NCBI RefSeq assembly: GCF_030818905.1
Contig: NZ_JAUTAZ010000001.1
Location: 3,410,001-3,474,000, forward strand
DNA length: 64,000 nucleotides
Source of the DNA: Microbacterium sp. SORGH_AS_0888
GTDB lineage: Bacteria; Actinomycetota; Actinomycetes; Actinomycetales; Microbacteriaceae
Direction of reading: 5' to 3'
A program made the position numbers and the translations under genes. The notes below the pieces were generated by a model. It ran no database searches. It was given only the letters and a program-made list of their open reading frames with translations, and was not told the origin of the DNA. Of this stretch, positions 48,990 through 59,296 are shown in pieces (position 1 is the first letter of the stretch; each line of letters starts with the position of its first letter).

Positions 48990-50021
48990 TCAGCTCAGCA
49001 CGTCGCCGAGGTCGTAGGCCGTGACGGCGTCGAGCTGCGAGAAGGTGCAGGACCGCGCCTCGCGATCGGGTCGCCAGCGCGCGAACTGCACCGTGTGGCG
49101 GAAGCGCGCGCCCTCGAGCTGGTCGTAGCGCACCTCGAGCACGCGCTCCGGGCGCAGCCGCACGAACGACACGTCCTTCGCCCCGGTGAACCGCGACCGC
49201 TCGCCCTCGCCCGAGACGGCGTTCCCCTCCGCATCCCGTTCCACGAGCGACGCGAGCTCGTCGACGAGCGACAGCCGGCGGGCGTCCGTGAAGGCCGAGA
49301 CCCCGCCCACGCCGTGCAGCTCGCCGGCGTCGTCGTACAGCCCCACGAGCAAGGACCCCACGCCCTGACCGCTCTTGTGCACGCGGTAGCCGATCGTGAC
49401 GACGTCTGCCGTGCGCGCGTGCTTCACCTTCAGCATCGTGCGCTTGCCGGGCGTGTACGGGCTGCCGAGCGCCTTCGCGACCACGCCGTCGAGTCCCGCG
49501 CCCTCGAACTCGGCGAGCCAGCGGCGGGCGAGCGCGGGGTCACGGGTCGTGCGAGTGAGGTGCACGGGATGCGGCACATCGGCCAGCAGGCGTTCCAGCC
49601 TCTCCCGCCGCACGGCGAACGGCTCCTGCGTCAGCTGCTCGTCGCCGACCGCGAGCAGATCGAACGCGACGAGCATCGCCGGCGTGTGCTCGGCCAGCAT
49701 CCGCACGCGTGACTCGGCAGGGTGGATCCGCGCGCTCAGCGCTTCCCAGTCGAGCCGCTGGGCGCCGGGCTCGCCACGTGCCACGACGAGCTCGCCGTCG
49801 ATCAGGCACGGCCCCGGCAGCACCTCCGGCAGTGCGGCCACGAGCTCCGGGAAGTACCTCGTGAGCGGCTTCGCCCCGCGGGAGCCGAGCTCCACGGTCT
49901 CCCCGTCCCACGCAGCCAGCACCCGGAAGCCGTCCCACTTCGGCTCGAACGACCAGCCCTCGCCGCCCGGCACGTCGGCAACGGCCTTGGCGAGCATGGG
50001 AGCGGGGATGTCGTAGCGCAC
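48990..50021 (-). CDS. ATP-dependent DNA ligase (LigC/LigD ligase type)
   Basis: The 343-aa protein has the adenylation motif EPKWDGFR (nucleophile Lys in KWDG), then DGELVV, DLLA, GLDGVVAK, and KVKHARTADVV with an OB-fold tail. It seals nicks using ATP. Start is GTG. It lies tail to tail with the primase-polymerase gene, so the two LigD activities are encoded separately. No Ku gene is in the window. Confidence 0.92.
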   Translation of the reverse strand: MRYDIPAPMLAKAVADVPGGEGWSFEPKWDGFRVLAAWDGETVELGSRGAKPLTRYFPELVAALPEVLPGPCLIDGELVVARGEPGAQRLDWEALSARIHPAESRVRMLAEHTPAMLVAFDLLAVGDEQLTQEPFAVRRERLERLLADVPHPVHLTRTTRDPALARRWLAEFEGAGLDGVVAKALGSPYTPGKRTMLKVKHARTADVVTIGYRVHKSGQGVGSLLVGLYDDAGELHGVGGVSAFTDARRLSLVDELASLVERDAEGNAVSGEGERSRFTGAKDVSFVRLRPERVLEVRYDQLEGARFRHTVQFARWRPDREARSCTFSQLDAVTAYDLGDVLS

Positions 50022-50036
50022 GGCGCCGGACCCCCG

Positions 50037-51191
50037 TCAGGCTTCGAGCTCCGTCCGTTTGGGCCTGGCCCAGCGCGCCGGCTTGTCCGGACCGTCCCAC
50101 ACCTGCACGATGCCCCACGCCGTCGCGGTGATCGGGACGGCCAACACGGCGCCGACGATGCCGCCGAGCACCGTGCCGACGGTCAGGGCGACCAGGATGA
50201 CGAAGGCGTGCAGCTTCATCGACCGGCCCATGAGGAACGGCTGGAGGAAGTTGCCCTCCAGCTGGTTGACGAGCACCACGACGCCGACGACGAACAGCGC
50301 GTTGACCCAGCCGTTGGCGACCAGCGCGACGAGGGCCGCGAGGATCCCGGCGAGGGTGGCGCCGACGATCGGGATGAACGCGAGGAGGAACACGAGCACG
50401 GCGAGCGGGATCGCGAGCGGCACCTGCAGGATCAGCAGACCGATGAGGATGCCGACCGCGTCCACGAACGCGACCGTCGCCGTCCCCCGCACGTAGGAGC
50501 CGAGCACCGACACGGTCTTGTCGCCGATGCGGCGCCCGCGCTCGTAGTGGCTGCCCTGGAAGGGGCGCAGCAGGAACTCCCACATGCGCGGGCCGTCCTT
50601 GAGGAAGAAGAAGAGGATCGTGACCATCAGCACGAATCCGGTCACGAAGTTCGCCACGGCGCTCACCCCGGCGATCGCGCCGGAGCCGAACTGCGAGCTC
50701 GTGAGGAACTTCTGGGCCTGACCGAGCCACTCGTTCCACTGATCCTGACTCGGCTGGAAGCCCAGCGACTGCGCCCAGGAGATGAGCTGGTTCACGCCGT
50801 CCTGCGCCTGCTGATACAGATCGTCCCACTGGTTCTCGACGGCCCAGACGATCAACCAGGTGACCGCGCCCAGCAGGACCACGACCGTCAGCAGGGTGAT
50901 GAGCGTCGCCAGCACGGACGGGACGCCGTGCTGGCGCATCCACCGCATCGCCGGAGAGAACGCGGCCGCGAAGATGAGCGCGAGCACGAGCGGGATCGTG
51001 ACGAGCGTGAGCGACTGGATCGCGAAGATGATCGCCGCGGCGACCGCCACCACGACGATGATCTGCACGCCGCGGATCGCGAGCTGCCCGAAGGTGTCGG
51101 ACCAGAGACTCCACGGCGGGCGCTTCGCGGAGATCTCGATGTCGCGCGTGGTCGGCTGAACCTCGGTGGGGGTACGACGGAAGAGTCCCAT
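50037..51191 (-). CDS. AI-2E family transporter (PerM/UPF0118)
   Basis: The 384-aa membrane protein has about eight helices and family motifs TIPLVLALIFAAAFSPAMRW, FFFLKDGPRMWEFL, LAFIPIVGATLAGILAALVA, and LEGNFLQPFLMGRSMKLHAF. Relatives export AI-2 or ions, and the cargo here is unknown. The start ATG leads to a basic cytoplasmic N-terminus. Confidence 0.9.
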   Translation of the reverse strand: MGLFRRTPTEVQPTTRDIEISAKRPPWSLWSDTFGQLAIRGVQIIVVVAVAAAIIFAIQSLTLVTIPLVLALIFAAAFSPAMRWMRQHGVPSVLATLITLLTVVVLLGAVTWLIVWAVENQWDDLYQQAQDGVNQLISWAQSLGFQPSQDQWNEWLGQAQKFLTSSQFGSGAIAGVSAVANFVTGFVLMVTILFFFLKDGPRMWEFLLRPFQGSHYERGRRIGDKTVSVLGSYVRGTATVAFVDAVGILIGLLILQVPLAIPLAVLVFLLAFIPIVGATLAGILAALVALVANGWVNALFVVGVVVLVNQLEGNFLQPFLMGRSMKLHAFVILVALTVGTVLGGIVGAVLAVPITATAWGIVQVWDGPDKPARWARPKRTELEA

Positions 51192-51284
51192 GATCAGAAC
51201 GTAGTACGCGCCGGCGCGAGCGGCGGGAGGGTTGCGCCGCCCGGCGGAGGTCGGTAGTCGGGAGGGCTGCGGGCGCGCCGTGGG

Positions 51285-52517
51285 TCAGGCGAAGGCGCTG
51301 CGGCCCGTGATGTCGCGGCCCAGCAGCAGCGCCTGCACGCTCTCGGTTCCCTCGTAGGTGTGGATCGCCTCGATGTCGGCGAGGTGCATCATGACGCGGT
51401 TCTCCAGCAGGATGCCGTTGCCGCCGAGCAGGTCGCGGGCCGTCGCGGCGATACGGCGTGCGGTGCGCGTGTTGTGGAACTTGGCGAGCGACGCCTGGGT
51501 GGGGCGTAACGCGCCGGCGCTCTCCAGGTCGGCGAGGCGCCGGCAGTAGAGCTGCATGCTCGTCAGATCGTCCAGCATCCGGGTCAGACGTTCCTGCACC
51601 ATCTGGAACGCTGCGAGCGGTTTGCCGAACTGTATGCGCTGCTGGGAATACGACAGCGCGGCCTCGTAGCAGGCGGTCGCGTGGCCGAGCGCCGACCACG
51701 CGACGCCGGAGCGGGTCGAGTAGAGCACGGTCGACGCATCCTTGAAGGTCCGCGCGCCCGGCAGCACGGCATCCGCCGGAAGCAGCACGTCGTCGAGCAC
51801 GATGTGGGCCTGGTGGATGCCGCGGAGCGAGACCTTCCCGGTGATGACCGTGCCGGTGTAGCCGGGGGCGTCCTGCGGGACGAGGAAGCAGCGCACCCCG
51901 CCGTGGTCGTCTGCGCCGGGGGAGTCGACGCGGGCCCAGACGAACGCGATGCCGCCGGAGGCGCCGTTGCCGATCCACTTCTTCGCGCCGCGCAGCACCC
52001 AGGAGTCGCCCTCGCGGCGTGCCGTGGTCTCCAGCGAGACGGAGTCGGAGCCGTGGTCGGGCTCAGTGAGGGCGAAGGAGCCCAGCACCTCGGCCCGGGC
52101 GAGCGGCACGAGCCACTGCTCCTGCTGCGCCGGGCTTCCGAAGAGGGCGAGCGTGCGCAGCGCGAGACCCCCCTGCACGGCGATGACGGTGCCGAGCGAC
52201 CCGTCGCCGCGCGAGACCTCCATGTTCACCAGCCCTGCCGCCAGCGGGGAGAAACGGGTGAGCGCAGGGTGCTCCACCCCGTCGTTGAACAGGTCGAGCT
52301 CGCCGAGCCGCGTCGCGATCTCGAGCGGGTAGTCGGCCGTATCCCAGGCGGCGACCATCCGATCGCCGACCTCGTCGACGTAGGCCTTCGCCCGGTCCCA
52401 GACCTCGCGGTCGGCATCGGGGATGTCGGCGAAGACCGCGTAGTAGTCGGTGTCGAGCCGGTCGGTGACGTCGTATCCGGTCACGCGTTCGCCGGGAAAG
52501 ACGGCTTCCTCGCCCAT
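51285..52517 (-). CDS. Acyl-CoA dehydrogenase (glutaryl-CoA dehydrogenase-like)
   Basis: The 410-aa flavoenzyme shows LGSFALTEPDHGSDSVSLET, GAKKWIGNGASGGIAFVWAR, RIQFGKPLAAFQMVQERLTR and the C-terminal catalytic glutamate in IHTYEGTESVQALLLGRDIT. These traits match the glutaryl-CoA/short-chain branch. It oxidises an acyl-CoA with FAD. The divergent TetR gene is close, but no operon partner lies next to it. Confidence 0.9.
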   Translation of the reverse strand: MGEEAVFPGERVTGYDVTDRLDTDYYAVFADIPDADREVWDRAKAYVDEVGDRMVAAWDTADYPLEIATRLGELDLFNDGVEHPALTRFSPLAAGLVNMEVSRGDGSLGTVIAVQGGLALRTLALFGSPAQQEQWLVPLARAEVLGSFALTEPDHGSDSVSLETTARREGDSWVLRGAKKWIGNGASGGIAFVWARVDSPGADDHGGVRCFLVPQDAPGYTGTVITGKVSLRGIHQAHIVLDDVLLPADAVLPGARTFKDASTVLYSTRSGVAWSALGHATACYEAALSYSQQRIQFGKPLAAFQMVQERLTRMLDDLTSMQLYCRRLADLESAGALRPTQASLAKFHNTRTARRIAATARDLLGGNGILLENRVMMHLADIEAIHTYEGTESVQALLLGRDITGRSAFA

Positions 52518-52621
52518 GTCGCTCCTGTCCGGGGCGCGTCCGTGCCGCCCTGGATCAGGGTAGCGGGATGCGACGAGGTCCCGCCAGTTTCGAGACGCAG
52601 TGTCGCGAGGTCGAGGCGGGC

Positions 52622-53290
52622 TCAGGTGAGCTCGTCGCGCAGGCGGCGCGCGATCTCGGCCGGCGGCATCCGGCGGGGGAAGACCGCGACGACGAGCTCC
52701 TCAGACGCCGGGACCGCCGCGTCGCCCACCCCGAACCGGGCGAGCGCCTTGTCGAGCGCGCGCCGCAGCACCGAGACCGGCACGCGCTTCGTGCCGCGCA
52801 GCAGCTGGCGCAGCACGTGGTTGTGCACCGCCGTGACGAGCGCCGCGAAGCTGACCGCGTCGAGCGGGTCGATCCCGGGGAGCGCCCGCCGCAGGTACTC
52901 GTCGAAGAGGCGCTCGTACTGGAACACCATGACGATCTCGCGCTCGCGCAGCGCCGGCACTCCGCGCACCACGGCGTAACGACGGCGAGCCAGCTCCGGA
53001 TCCGCGGCGAAGTGGCGGTAGGCGATCAACGAGGCCTCGCAGACCGCCTCCCAGGGATCGGCATGGTGCGTGTCGAGGTAGTCGCGAAGGGTCTGCAGCA
53101 CCGCGTCGTGATCGGCGAAGACGACGTCGTCCTTGCCGCCGAACTGCCGGAAGAACGTGGAGCGGGAGATCCCGGATGCCCGCGCGATCTGATCGACCGT
53201 GGTCGACTCGAACCCCTGCTGGGCGAACAGGTCCAGCGCAGCGGCGACGACGGCGGTGCGCGCGGCGGACGGGGGGGATGTCACGCTCAT
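52622..53290 (-). CDS. TetR-family transcriptional regulator
   Basis: The 222-aa protein has the TetR HTH (VVAAALDLFAQQGFESTTVD, QIARASGISRSTFFRQFGGK) and an all-helical ligand domain (YRHFAADPELARRRYAVVRG). It lies 104 nt upstream of the acyl-CoA dehydrogenase on the same strand, so it could regulate or be cotranscribed with it. Confidence 0.88.
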   Translation of the reverse strand: MSVTSPPSAARTAVVAAALDLFAQQGFESTTVDQIARASGISRSTFFRQFGGKDDVVFADHDAVLQTLRDYLDTHHADPWEAVCEASLIAYRHFAADPELARRRYAVVRGVPALREREIVMVFQYERLFDEYLRRALPGIDPLDAVSFAALVTAVHNHVLRQLLRGTKRVPVSVLRRALDKALARFGVGDAAVPASEELVVAVFPRRMPPAEIARRLRDELT

Positions 53291-53385
53291 GTGATCGAAG
53301 CCTAGACCCGCGGGGCCGGGAGCGTGCGACGGGCGGGCCCACGTCCCGTCCTGCCGCGGGCGTTCGGGCGCTGTTTGTCGTTCTT

Positions 53386-53417
53386 CGATAAGCTTGCGTT
53401 TATTGTTTCACGATAAA
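53386..53417 (+). promoter_or_regulatory. AT-rich promoter region of the DUF2975-XRE operon
   Basis: CGATAA occurs at 53386-53391 and 53411-53416, and TTTAT/ATAAA arms flank 53404-53412. The AT-rich patch lies just upstream of AGGTGGAGG and the ATG. It is probably the promoter and operator of the downstream XRE regulator. Confidence 0.4.
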
Positions 53418-53429
53418 TGGAGGTGGAGG

Positions 53430-54059
53430 ATGACGCAGCTCGGACAACGTGCCGTGCGCTGGCGCCGCGGCGGGATGATCGGCGCGCTCGTGCTGATCAT
53501 GATCCTGACGGGCGCGGCGTTGGCGATCACCGGCGCACAGCTCGCCGAGGCGGTTCACGGACGCGCCCGTGTCGTGATGCCCGCGCTCACGACCATCGAG
53601 CCGGGCGGTCTGGGCCCGCGGGTCGAATGGGCGCGGTACACCGGCGTCGAGATGTTCGTGACGGACACCGCCGAGGCCGGCACGGTCTTCGTCCTCGCCG
53701 CTGCCCTCGACCTCGCCGCCGTCGCGATCACCGGGGCGGCACTCATCCTCCTGTGCGTCAGCCTCATGCGTGACCGACCCTTCGGCGTCCCGGTCGTCGC
53801 CATCTGGTTCATGGCGGGGGCGTCGGTGCTGTCGGTCGGCGTCTTCGGGCCGATGCTGCGAGGCCGCGGCACCGAGCTCGTGGCTCAGTCGCTGCCCGTC
53901 GATCACCCGGGAAGCCTCGTCGGGCGGGGCGATGTCGTGCTGTACGCGGCTCAGGAGCTCGCCGTCGTCCCCCTTCTCGTCGGCGGCGGACTGCTGCTCG
54001 TCGCTGTCGCGCTCGCCGTCGCCCTGAAGCTCCGGCGCGACGCCGACGGGATCGTCTGA
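53430..54059 (+). CDS. DUF2975-like membrane protein
   Basis: The 209-aa protein has four membrane helices (about 23-45, 90-115, 130-150, 180-205) in the layout of DUF2975 proteins, which are almost always followed by a small YozG-type XRE regulator, as here. ATG 53430 follows AGGTGGAGG. The function is unknown. Confidence 0.75.
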   Translation: MTQLGQRAVRWRRGGMIGALVLIMILTGAALAITGAQLAEAVHGRARVVMPALTTIEPGGLGPRVEWARYTGVEMFVTDTAEAGTVFVLAAALDLAAVAITGAALILLCVSLMRDRPFGVPVVAIWFMAGASVLSVGVFGPMLRGRGTELVAQSLPVDHPGSLVGRGDVVLYAAQELAVVPLLVGGGLLLVAVALAVALKLRRDADGIV

Positions 54060-54331
54060 TGCCGTCGGTCGGCGTCTCCGACCGGTACGTGCACTGTCGG
54101 CTGACCGAGCTGCTCGATCAGCGCGGGATGAGTCTGACCGAGCTGAGCGACCGCGTCGGCGTGACGATCGCCAACCTCTCGATCCTGAAGAACGACCGCG
54201 CCAAGGCGATCCGGTTCACGACCCTCGCAGCGATCTGCGACGTGCTCGACTGCGAGGTCGGGGAGCTCTTCGTCATCCTGCCCGGCTCGCCCCCGGCCCC
54301 GCGAGCGCGACGAGGCCGGAGGTCTCCGTGA
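54059..54331 (+). CDS. YozG-type XRE regulator
   Basis: The 90-aa HTH_26 protein reads VHCRLTELLDQRGMSLTELS, DRVGVTIANLSILKNDRAKA, then IRFTTLAAICDVLDCEVGEL. Its ATG shares one base with the stop of the DUF2975 gene (TGATG). It is expected to control this operon. The next gene begins with a related HTH domain and overlaps it by 4 nt. Confidence 0.88.
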   Translation: MPSVGVSDRYVHCRLTELLDQRGMSLTELSDRVGVTIANLSILKNDRAKAIRFTTLAAICDVLDCEVGELFVILPGSPPAPRARRGRRSP

Positions 54332-55773
54332 CGACGATCGGCTCCGGCGAGCACGGCGCGGGCGCGCGGACGAGGCTCGCGGCGGTGCTCGACCGCCGCG
54401 GTGTGTCGGTCGAGCAGTTGAGCAAGCGGTGCGACGTCGCCGCCGCGCCCCTGGAGCGGCTCCGACTCGGAACGGCGGAGGGCATCCGGTTCGACACCGT
54501 TGTCGCGCTCACACGGGAGCTCGACTGCGCTGTCGACGACCTGTTCGACCGCTCCGGCGGGGTACCGGTGACGGGTGTTCGCGATCGCCCGCGGACGACG
54601 TGCCGCGTGCCCCAGCGGTGGCTGCTGGTTCTCGGCGCGAGCGTCGTGTCGCTCGTCGTCGTCTGGGTGCTGACCGCCGTCGTCAGCAGCGTCAACCCGG
54701 TCGACTTCCTCGTCTACCGTTACGGCGCCGCAGCTGCGTCGGCCGGTGAGGACATCTATCGACAGAACCTCGGCGGTCCCATGATGCCGCCCGGCGGATT
54801 GCCGTTCACCTATACACCGTTCGCCGCGCTGGTGCTCCTGCCGACCACGCTCCTCGAGCCGACCGTGGCCTATCTGCTGTGGTCATGGATGACGATGGCC
54901 GTCCTCACGGGCGTCATCTGGAGCTGCACGCCGGCAGGACCCGCACGAGTCCGCCGTGTCGTCGTCTCTCTCGCGGTGAGCGGAGCGTCGATCGTGGTGG
55001 CCAGCCACATCATCTTCGGCCAGATCAACGTCCCCCTCATGGCCCTCTGCCTCGTCGACGTCCTGCGCCGAGAAGGCGGCGGCCGTGCACGGTGGCTGCC
55101 CTCCGGTGCGCTCGTGGGCGTGGCGGCGGCGATCAAGCTCACCCCCGCGCTGTTCCTCCTGTACTTCGCGGTGACCCGTCAATGGAGCCGCCTCGCCTGG
55201 GGTGCGGGCATCGCCGCGGCATGCACGGCGATCGGCGCCGTCGTGTTCCCCGAGGCGAGCGGGACGTTCTTCCGGGACACGGTCTGGCATCTCAGCGACA
55301 GGGTGGACCTCGGCGGCCTGTTCGCGACGTCGGGGAACAACTCGATCCAGGGCGCCTTGGCCTTCGCCGGAGCGCCCTCGGTGCTCGCCGTCCTCGCCGC
55401 CGCCGGCGCCGGCGCCGCGGGGCTTGCCGCCGCGGTCGTGGCACATCGACGCGCGGACGAGCTCTCGGCGACGGTCATCGTCGGTCTCACGGCCTGCCTC
55501 GTCTCGCCCGTGAGCTGGCTGCACCACTGGGTCTACCTCGTGCCCGCGCTCGTCCTTCTCTCCACCCGGCCCTCGCGGTCCGCGCGTCGGTTCGTCGCGG
55601 TGGCCGCCGTCGTCCTGCTGTGCACCGGGCCGAACCTCGGCGACGTCGTGCTCGGCATGCAGCTCGCGCCCCTGCAGCCGATCGGGCTGCTCCTTCGGGA
55701 GTCGCTCGTTATCCTCGGCGCGGTGGCCGTCTGCATGCTCGCTCGTCGACCGGCACCGGCCGCGGGAGCGTGA
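54328..55773 (+). CDS. XRE domain fused to a GT87 (GT-C) mannosyltransferase
   Basis: The 481-aa protein begins with a YozG-like HTH (residues 13-77: [20 protein letters not shown] ... [19 protein letters not shown]). About ten membrane helices of the GT87/DUF2029 family follow ([20 protein letters not shown] with the catalytic-site Asp near residue 128, [50 protein letters not shown]). GT87 enzymes use polyprenyl-phosphate mannose for lipoarabinomannan-type glycans. GTG start overlaps the XRE stop. A GT start after the HTH lacks an obvious ribosome site, so the fusion looks real. Confidence 0.82.
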   Translation: MTTIGSGEHGAGARTRLAAVLDRRGVSVEQLSKRCDVAAAPLERLRLGTAEGIRFDTVVALTRELDCAVDDLFDRSGGVPVTGVRDRPRTTCRVPQRWLLVLGASVVSLVVVWVLTAVVSSVNPVDFLVYRYGAAAASAGEDIYRQNLGGPMMPPGGLPFTYTPFAALVLLPTTLLEPTVAYLLWSWMTMAVLTGVIWSCTPAGPARVRRVVVSLAVSGASIVVASHIIFGQINVPLMALCLVDVLRREGGGRARWLPSGALVGVAAAIKLTPALFLLYFAVTRQWSRLAWGAGIAAACTAIGAVVFPEASGTFFRDTVWHLSDRVDLGGLFATSGNNSIQGALAFAGAPSVLAVLAAAGAGAAGLAAAVVAHRRADELSATVIVGLTACLVSPVSWLHHWVYLVPALVLLSTRPSRSARRFVAVAAVVLLCTGPNLGDVVLGMQLAPLQPIGLLLRESLVILGAVAVCMLARRPAPAAGA

Positions 55774-55927
55774 GGGGCATGAGCGCGCAGGACCGTCCTT
55801 CTCGCGGCGGAGCGGGGCAGGCGTCCGGCGTGTTTCCCTTGCGGTAGTAGGGTGGGGGATTGGTCGATATCTCGACATCAAGATTTCTCGGCCGTACCCC
55901 ACCCCACCGTCCACCGAAGGATTGCCC

Positions 55928-57094
55928 GTGGATCTGTACGAGTACCAGGCACGTGATCTGTTCGAGAAGTACGAGGTGCCGGTGCTCGCCGGCATCGTCG
56001 CCGACACCCCCGAGGAGGTGAAGGCAGCGGCCGAGAAGCTCGGCGGCGTCGTGGTCGTGAAGGCTCAGGTCAAGACCGGCGGACGCGGCAAGGCCGGCGG
56101 CGTGAAGGTCGCCAAGACTCCCGACGAGGCGTACGAGGCGGCCAAGGCCATCCTCGGCCTCGACATCAAGGGCCACATCGTCAAGCGCGTGATGGTCGCC
56201 GCCGGTGCCCAGATCGAGCGCGAGTTCTACTTCTCGGTCCTGCTCGACCGCGCCAACCGCTCCTACCTGTCGCTGTGCTCGGTCGAGGGCGGCATGGAGA
56301 TCGAGCAGCTCGCGGTGGAGAAGCCCGAGGCGCTCGCGAAGGTCGAGGTCGACCCGCTGACGGGCATCGACGCGGCCAAGGCCCTCGAGATCGCCCGGGC
56401 CGGCGGCTTCGACGAGGAGCTCGCCCCGAAGGTCGCCGACGTCTTCGTCAAGCTCTACGACGTCTACAAGGGCGAGGGCGCGACCCTCGTCGAGGTGAAC
56501 CCGCTCGTGCAGACCGCCTCGGGCGACATCGTCGCGCTCGACGGCAAGGTCAGCCTCGACGACAACGCCACCGAGGTGCGCCACCCCGAGCACGAGGAGC
56601 TCGAGGACAAGGACGCGGCCGACCCGCTCGAGGCCAAGGCGAAGGCGAACGGCCTCAACTACGTCAAGCTCGACGGCCAGGTGGGCATCATCGGAAACGG
56701 TGCGGGGCTGGTCATGTCGACCCTGGATGTCGTCGCCTACGCGGGCGAGGACCACGGCGGCGTGAAGCCCGCCAACTTCCTCGACATCGGCGGCGGCGCC
56801 TCGGCGACGGTCATGGCCGCGGGCCTGGACGTCATCCTCGGCGACCCGCAGGTCAAGAGCGTGTTCGTGAACGTCTTCGGCGGCATCACGAGCTGCGTGG
56901 CCGTGGCCGACGGCATCGTGAAGGCGCTCGAGATCCTCGGCGACACCGCGACCAAGCCCCTCGTCGTCCGCCTGGACGGCAACCAGGTCGAAGAGGGTCG
57001 CGCGATCCTCGCCGCGGCCAACCACCCGCTCGTGACCCTCGCCGCCGGCATGGACGAGGGCGCCGACAAGGCCGCCGAGCTGGCGAACGCCTGA
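55928..57094 (+). CDS. sucC: Succinyl-CoA ligase, beta subunit
   Basis: The 388-aa subunit with SucD interconverts succinyl-CoA and succinate with ATP/GTP formation in the TCA cycle. It has the ATP-grasp start [37 protein letters not shown], and the C-terminal [18 protein letters not shown]. Start GTG is preceded by GAAGGAT. sucD follows after 33 nt. Confidence 0.97.
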   Translation: MDLYEYQARDLFEKYEVPVLAGIVADTPEEVKAAAEKLGGVVVVKAQVKTGGRGKAGGVKVAKTPDEAYEAAKAILGLDIKGHIVKRVMVAAGAQIEREFYFSVLLDRANRSYLSLCSVEGGMEIEQLAVEKPEALAKVEVDPLTGIDAAKALEIARAGGFDEELAPKVADVFVKLYDVYKGEGATLVEVNPLVQTASGDIVALDGKVSLDDNATEVRHPEHEELEDKDAADPLEAKAKANGLNYVKLDGQVGIIGNGAGLVMSTLDVVAYAGEDHGGVKPANFLDIGGGASATVMAAGLDVILGDPQVKSVFVNVFGGITSCVAVADGIVKALEILGDTATKPLVVRLDGNQVEEGRAILAAANHPLVTLAAGMDEGADKAAELANA

Positions 57095-58030
<936 letters not shown>

Positions 58031-58035
58031 CGCAG

Positions 58036-58082
58036 GCAGCGAGGAGGGGTGGGCGCCGACGGCGCCCACCCCTCCTCGCTGC
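58036..58082 (+). terminator. Very strong terminator after sucCD
   Basis: A perfect 22-bp stem (58036-58057 with 58061-58082) and GAC loop follows the sucD stop by 6 nt. No T-run, as is common in actinobacteria. Confidence 0.85.
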
Positions 58083-58087
58083 GCGCT

Positions 58088-58166
58088 GTGCGCACAACTC
58101 AGGCAGATCCGGGCTTCCGGAGCCGCGCGCGTCGCCGAGACGCGATTCTGCCTGAGTTATGCGCAC
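58088..58166. repeat. Long inverted-repeat intergenic element
   Basis: GTGCGCACAACTCAGGCAGA (58088-58107) recurs inverted at 58147-58166 with one mismatch, leaving a 39-nt GC-rich centre. The paired ends resemble a small palindromic intergenic repeat or a terminal-repeat element. I see no other copy in this window. Confidence 0.6.
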
Positions 58167-58192
58167 GAAGCGCGGGGAGTACCGTAGATGCC

Positions 58193-58636
58193 ATGCCATT
58201 GACCGGGGAGTACAAGCCGTCCACCGCCGAGTGGGCCCGCACCCAGGCCGAGACCTACGAGGCCACGAACGGCGCAGAGGGCGGCGAGCTGCGCGGCGTG
58301 CCGATCATCGTGCTCACGACCGTCGGTGCCAAGACCGGAGCCCTGCGCAAGACGGCGCTGATGCGGGTCGAGCACGATGGCCGGTACGCGGTCATCGCAT
58401 CCAAGGGCGGATTGCCGGAGGAGCCGGTCTGGGCCGGGAACATGCGCCGCCACCCGCACGTCGAGCTGCAGGACAAGGCCGTCAAACGCGACTACCTCGC
58501 CCGTGAGGTCTCGGGCGAGGAGCGCGAGCTGTGGTGGGAGCGCGCCGTTGCGGTGTGGCCCGACTACGCCGACTACCAGACCAAGACGGATCGGGTCATC
58601 GCGGTGTTCGTGCTGGAGCCCTTCGCCGACCGATGA
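58193..58636 (+). CDS. DDN-family F420-dependent nitroreductase/quinone reductase
   Basis: The 147-aa single-domain split-barrel protein has the DDN pattern: [38 protein letters not shown], and [20 protein letters not shown]. Such enzymes use coenzyme F420H2 to reduce quinones or nitro compounds. ATG lies 7 nt after TACCGT (58180-58185). Confidence 0.9.
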   Translation: MPLTGEYKPSTAEWARTQAETYEATNGAEGGELRGVPIIVLTTVGAKTGALRKTALMRVEHDGRYAVIASKGGLPEEPVWAGNMRRHPHVELQDKAVKRDYLAREVSGEERELWWERAVAVWPDYADYQTKTDRVIAVFVLEPFADR

Positions 58637-58738
58637 CGGCCTCGCGCGGCCTCCGGTCGCCGGCCGTTCCGTGGTGCCGCGCAGTTCCCTTGTAGACTCG
58701 CAACGGGGTCGGGAGGTCCGGCCGCTCGAGGCGGGGAT

Positions 58739-59296
58739 GTGTCACAGGTGGTGTCGGGGCGGGGCGGTGTGCTGCGCTCACGCCGGGGTCGGCTCGCGAT
58801 CCTGATCGTCCTCGTCGTCGTCTTCGCCCTCGCGTGCGCGGTGCTGGCCAGGCTGGTGCTCCCGCCGCTGCTGGCGAACCTCAGTGCGCGCGTCGAGACC
58901 ACCGATACGACGGTCGAGATCGGCGGAGCGAGCCTGACCGTGCCGGCGGAATGGTCCGTGCGTCGCTCGTTCGTCGATCCCGACTCGCTCCTGGTCACGA
59001 GCCCCGACGGAAACCTCGACGTGACGTTCTCGCCGAGCCCGCGATCGCCCCGCGCCGCCTTCTCCGACGCCGCGCCCTCGGTGGGCGATCCCATCGAGGA
59101 GCCGCTCGGCTCGGGACTCACCTCGGTGCACGCCCAGACCGCCCCGGAGACGGTCACGGCCGCGGTCGGTGAGCCCGACGGCGCCGTGATCGTCGTCGCG
59201 ACGGCGGAGGGCGATCTCCCGCGCTACACGTGCGTGCTCGCGCACCTGATCGAGAGCGTCCGCGTCCGCACCGATTCGACGGCGGTCGCACGATGA
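58739..59296 (+). CDS. Membrane-anchored hypothetical protein
   Basis: The 185-aa product starts at GTG, has one N-terminal helix (LAILIVLVVVFALACAVLAR), and a soluble external domain with strand-rich sequence (VEIGGASLTVPAEWSVRRSF). No family recognised. Its stop overlaps the NodB lipoprotein start (ATGA), so both probably act at the envelope. Confidence 0.75.
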   Translation: MSQVVSGRGGVLRSRRGRLAILIVLVVVFALACAVLARLVLPPLLANLSARVETTDTTVEIGGASLTVPAEWSVRRSFVDPDSLLVTSPDGNLDVTFSPSPRSPRAAFSDAAPSVGDPIEEPLGSGLTSVHAQTAPETVTAAVGEPDGAVIVVATAEGDLPRYTCVLAHLIESVRVRTDSTAVAR

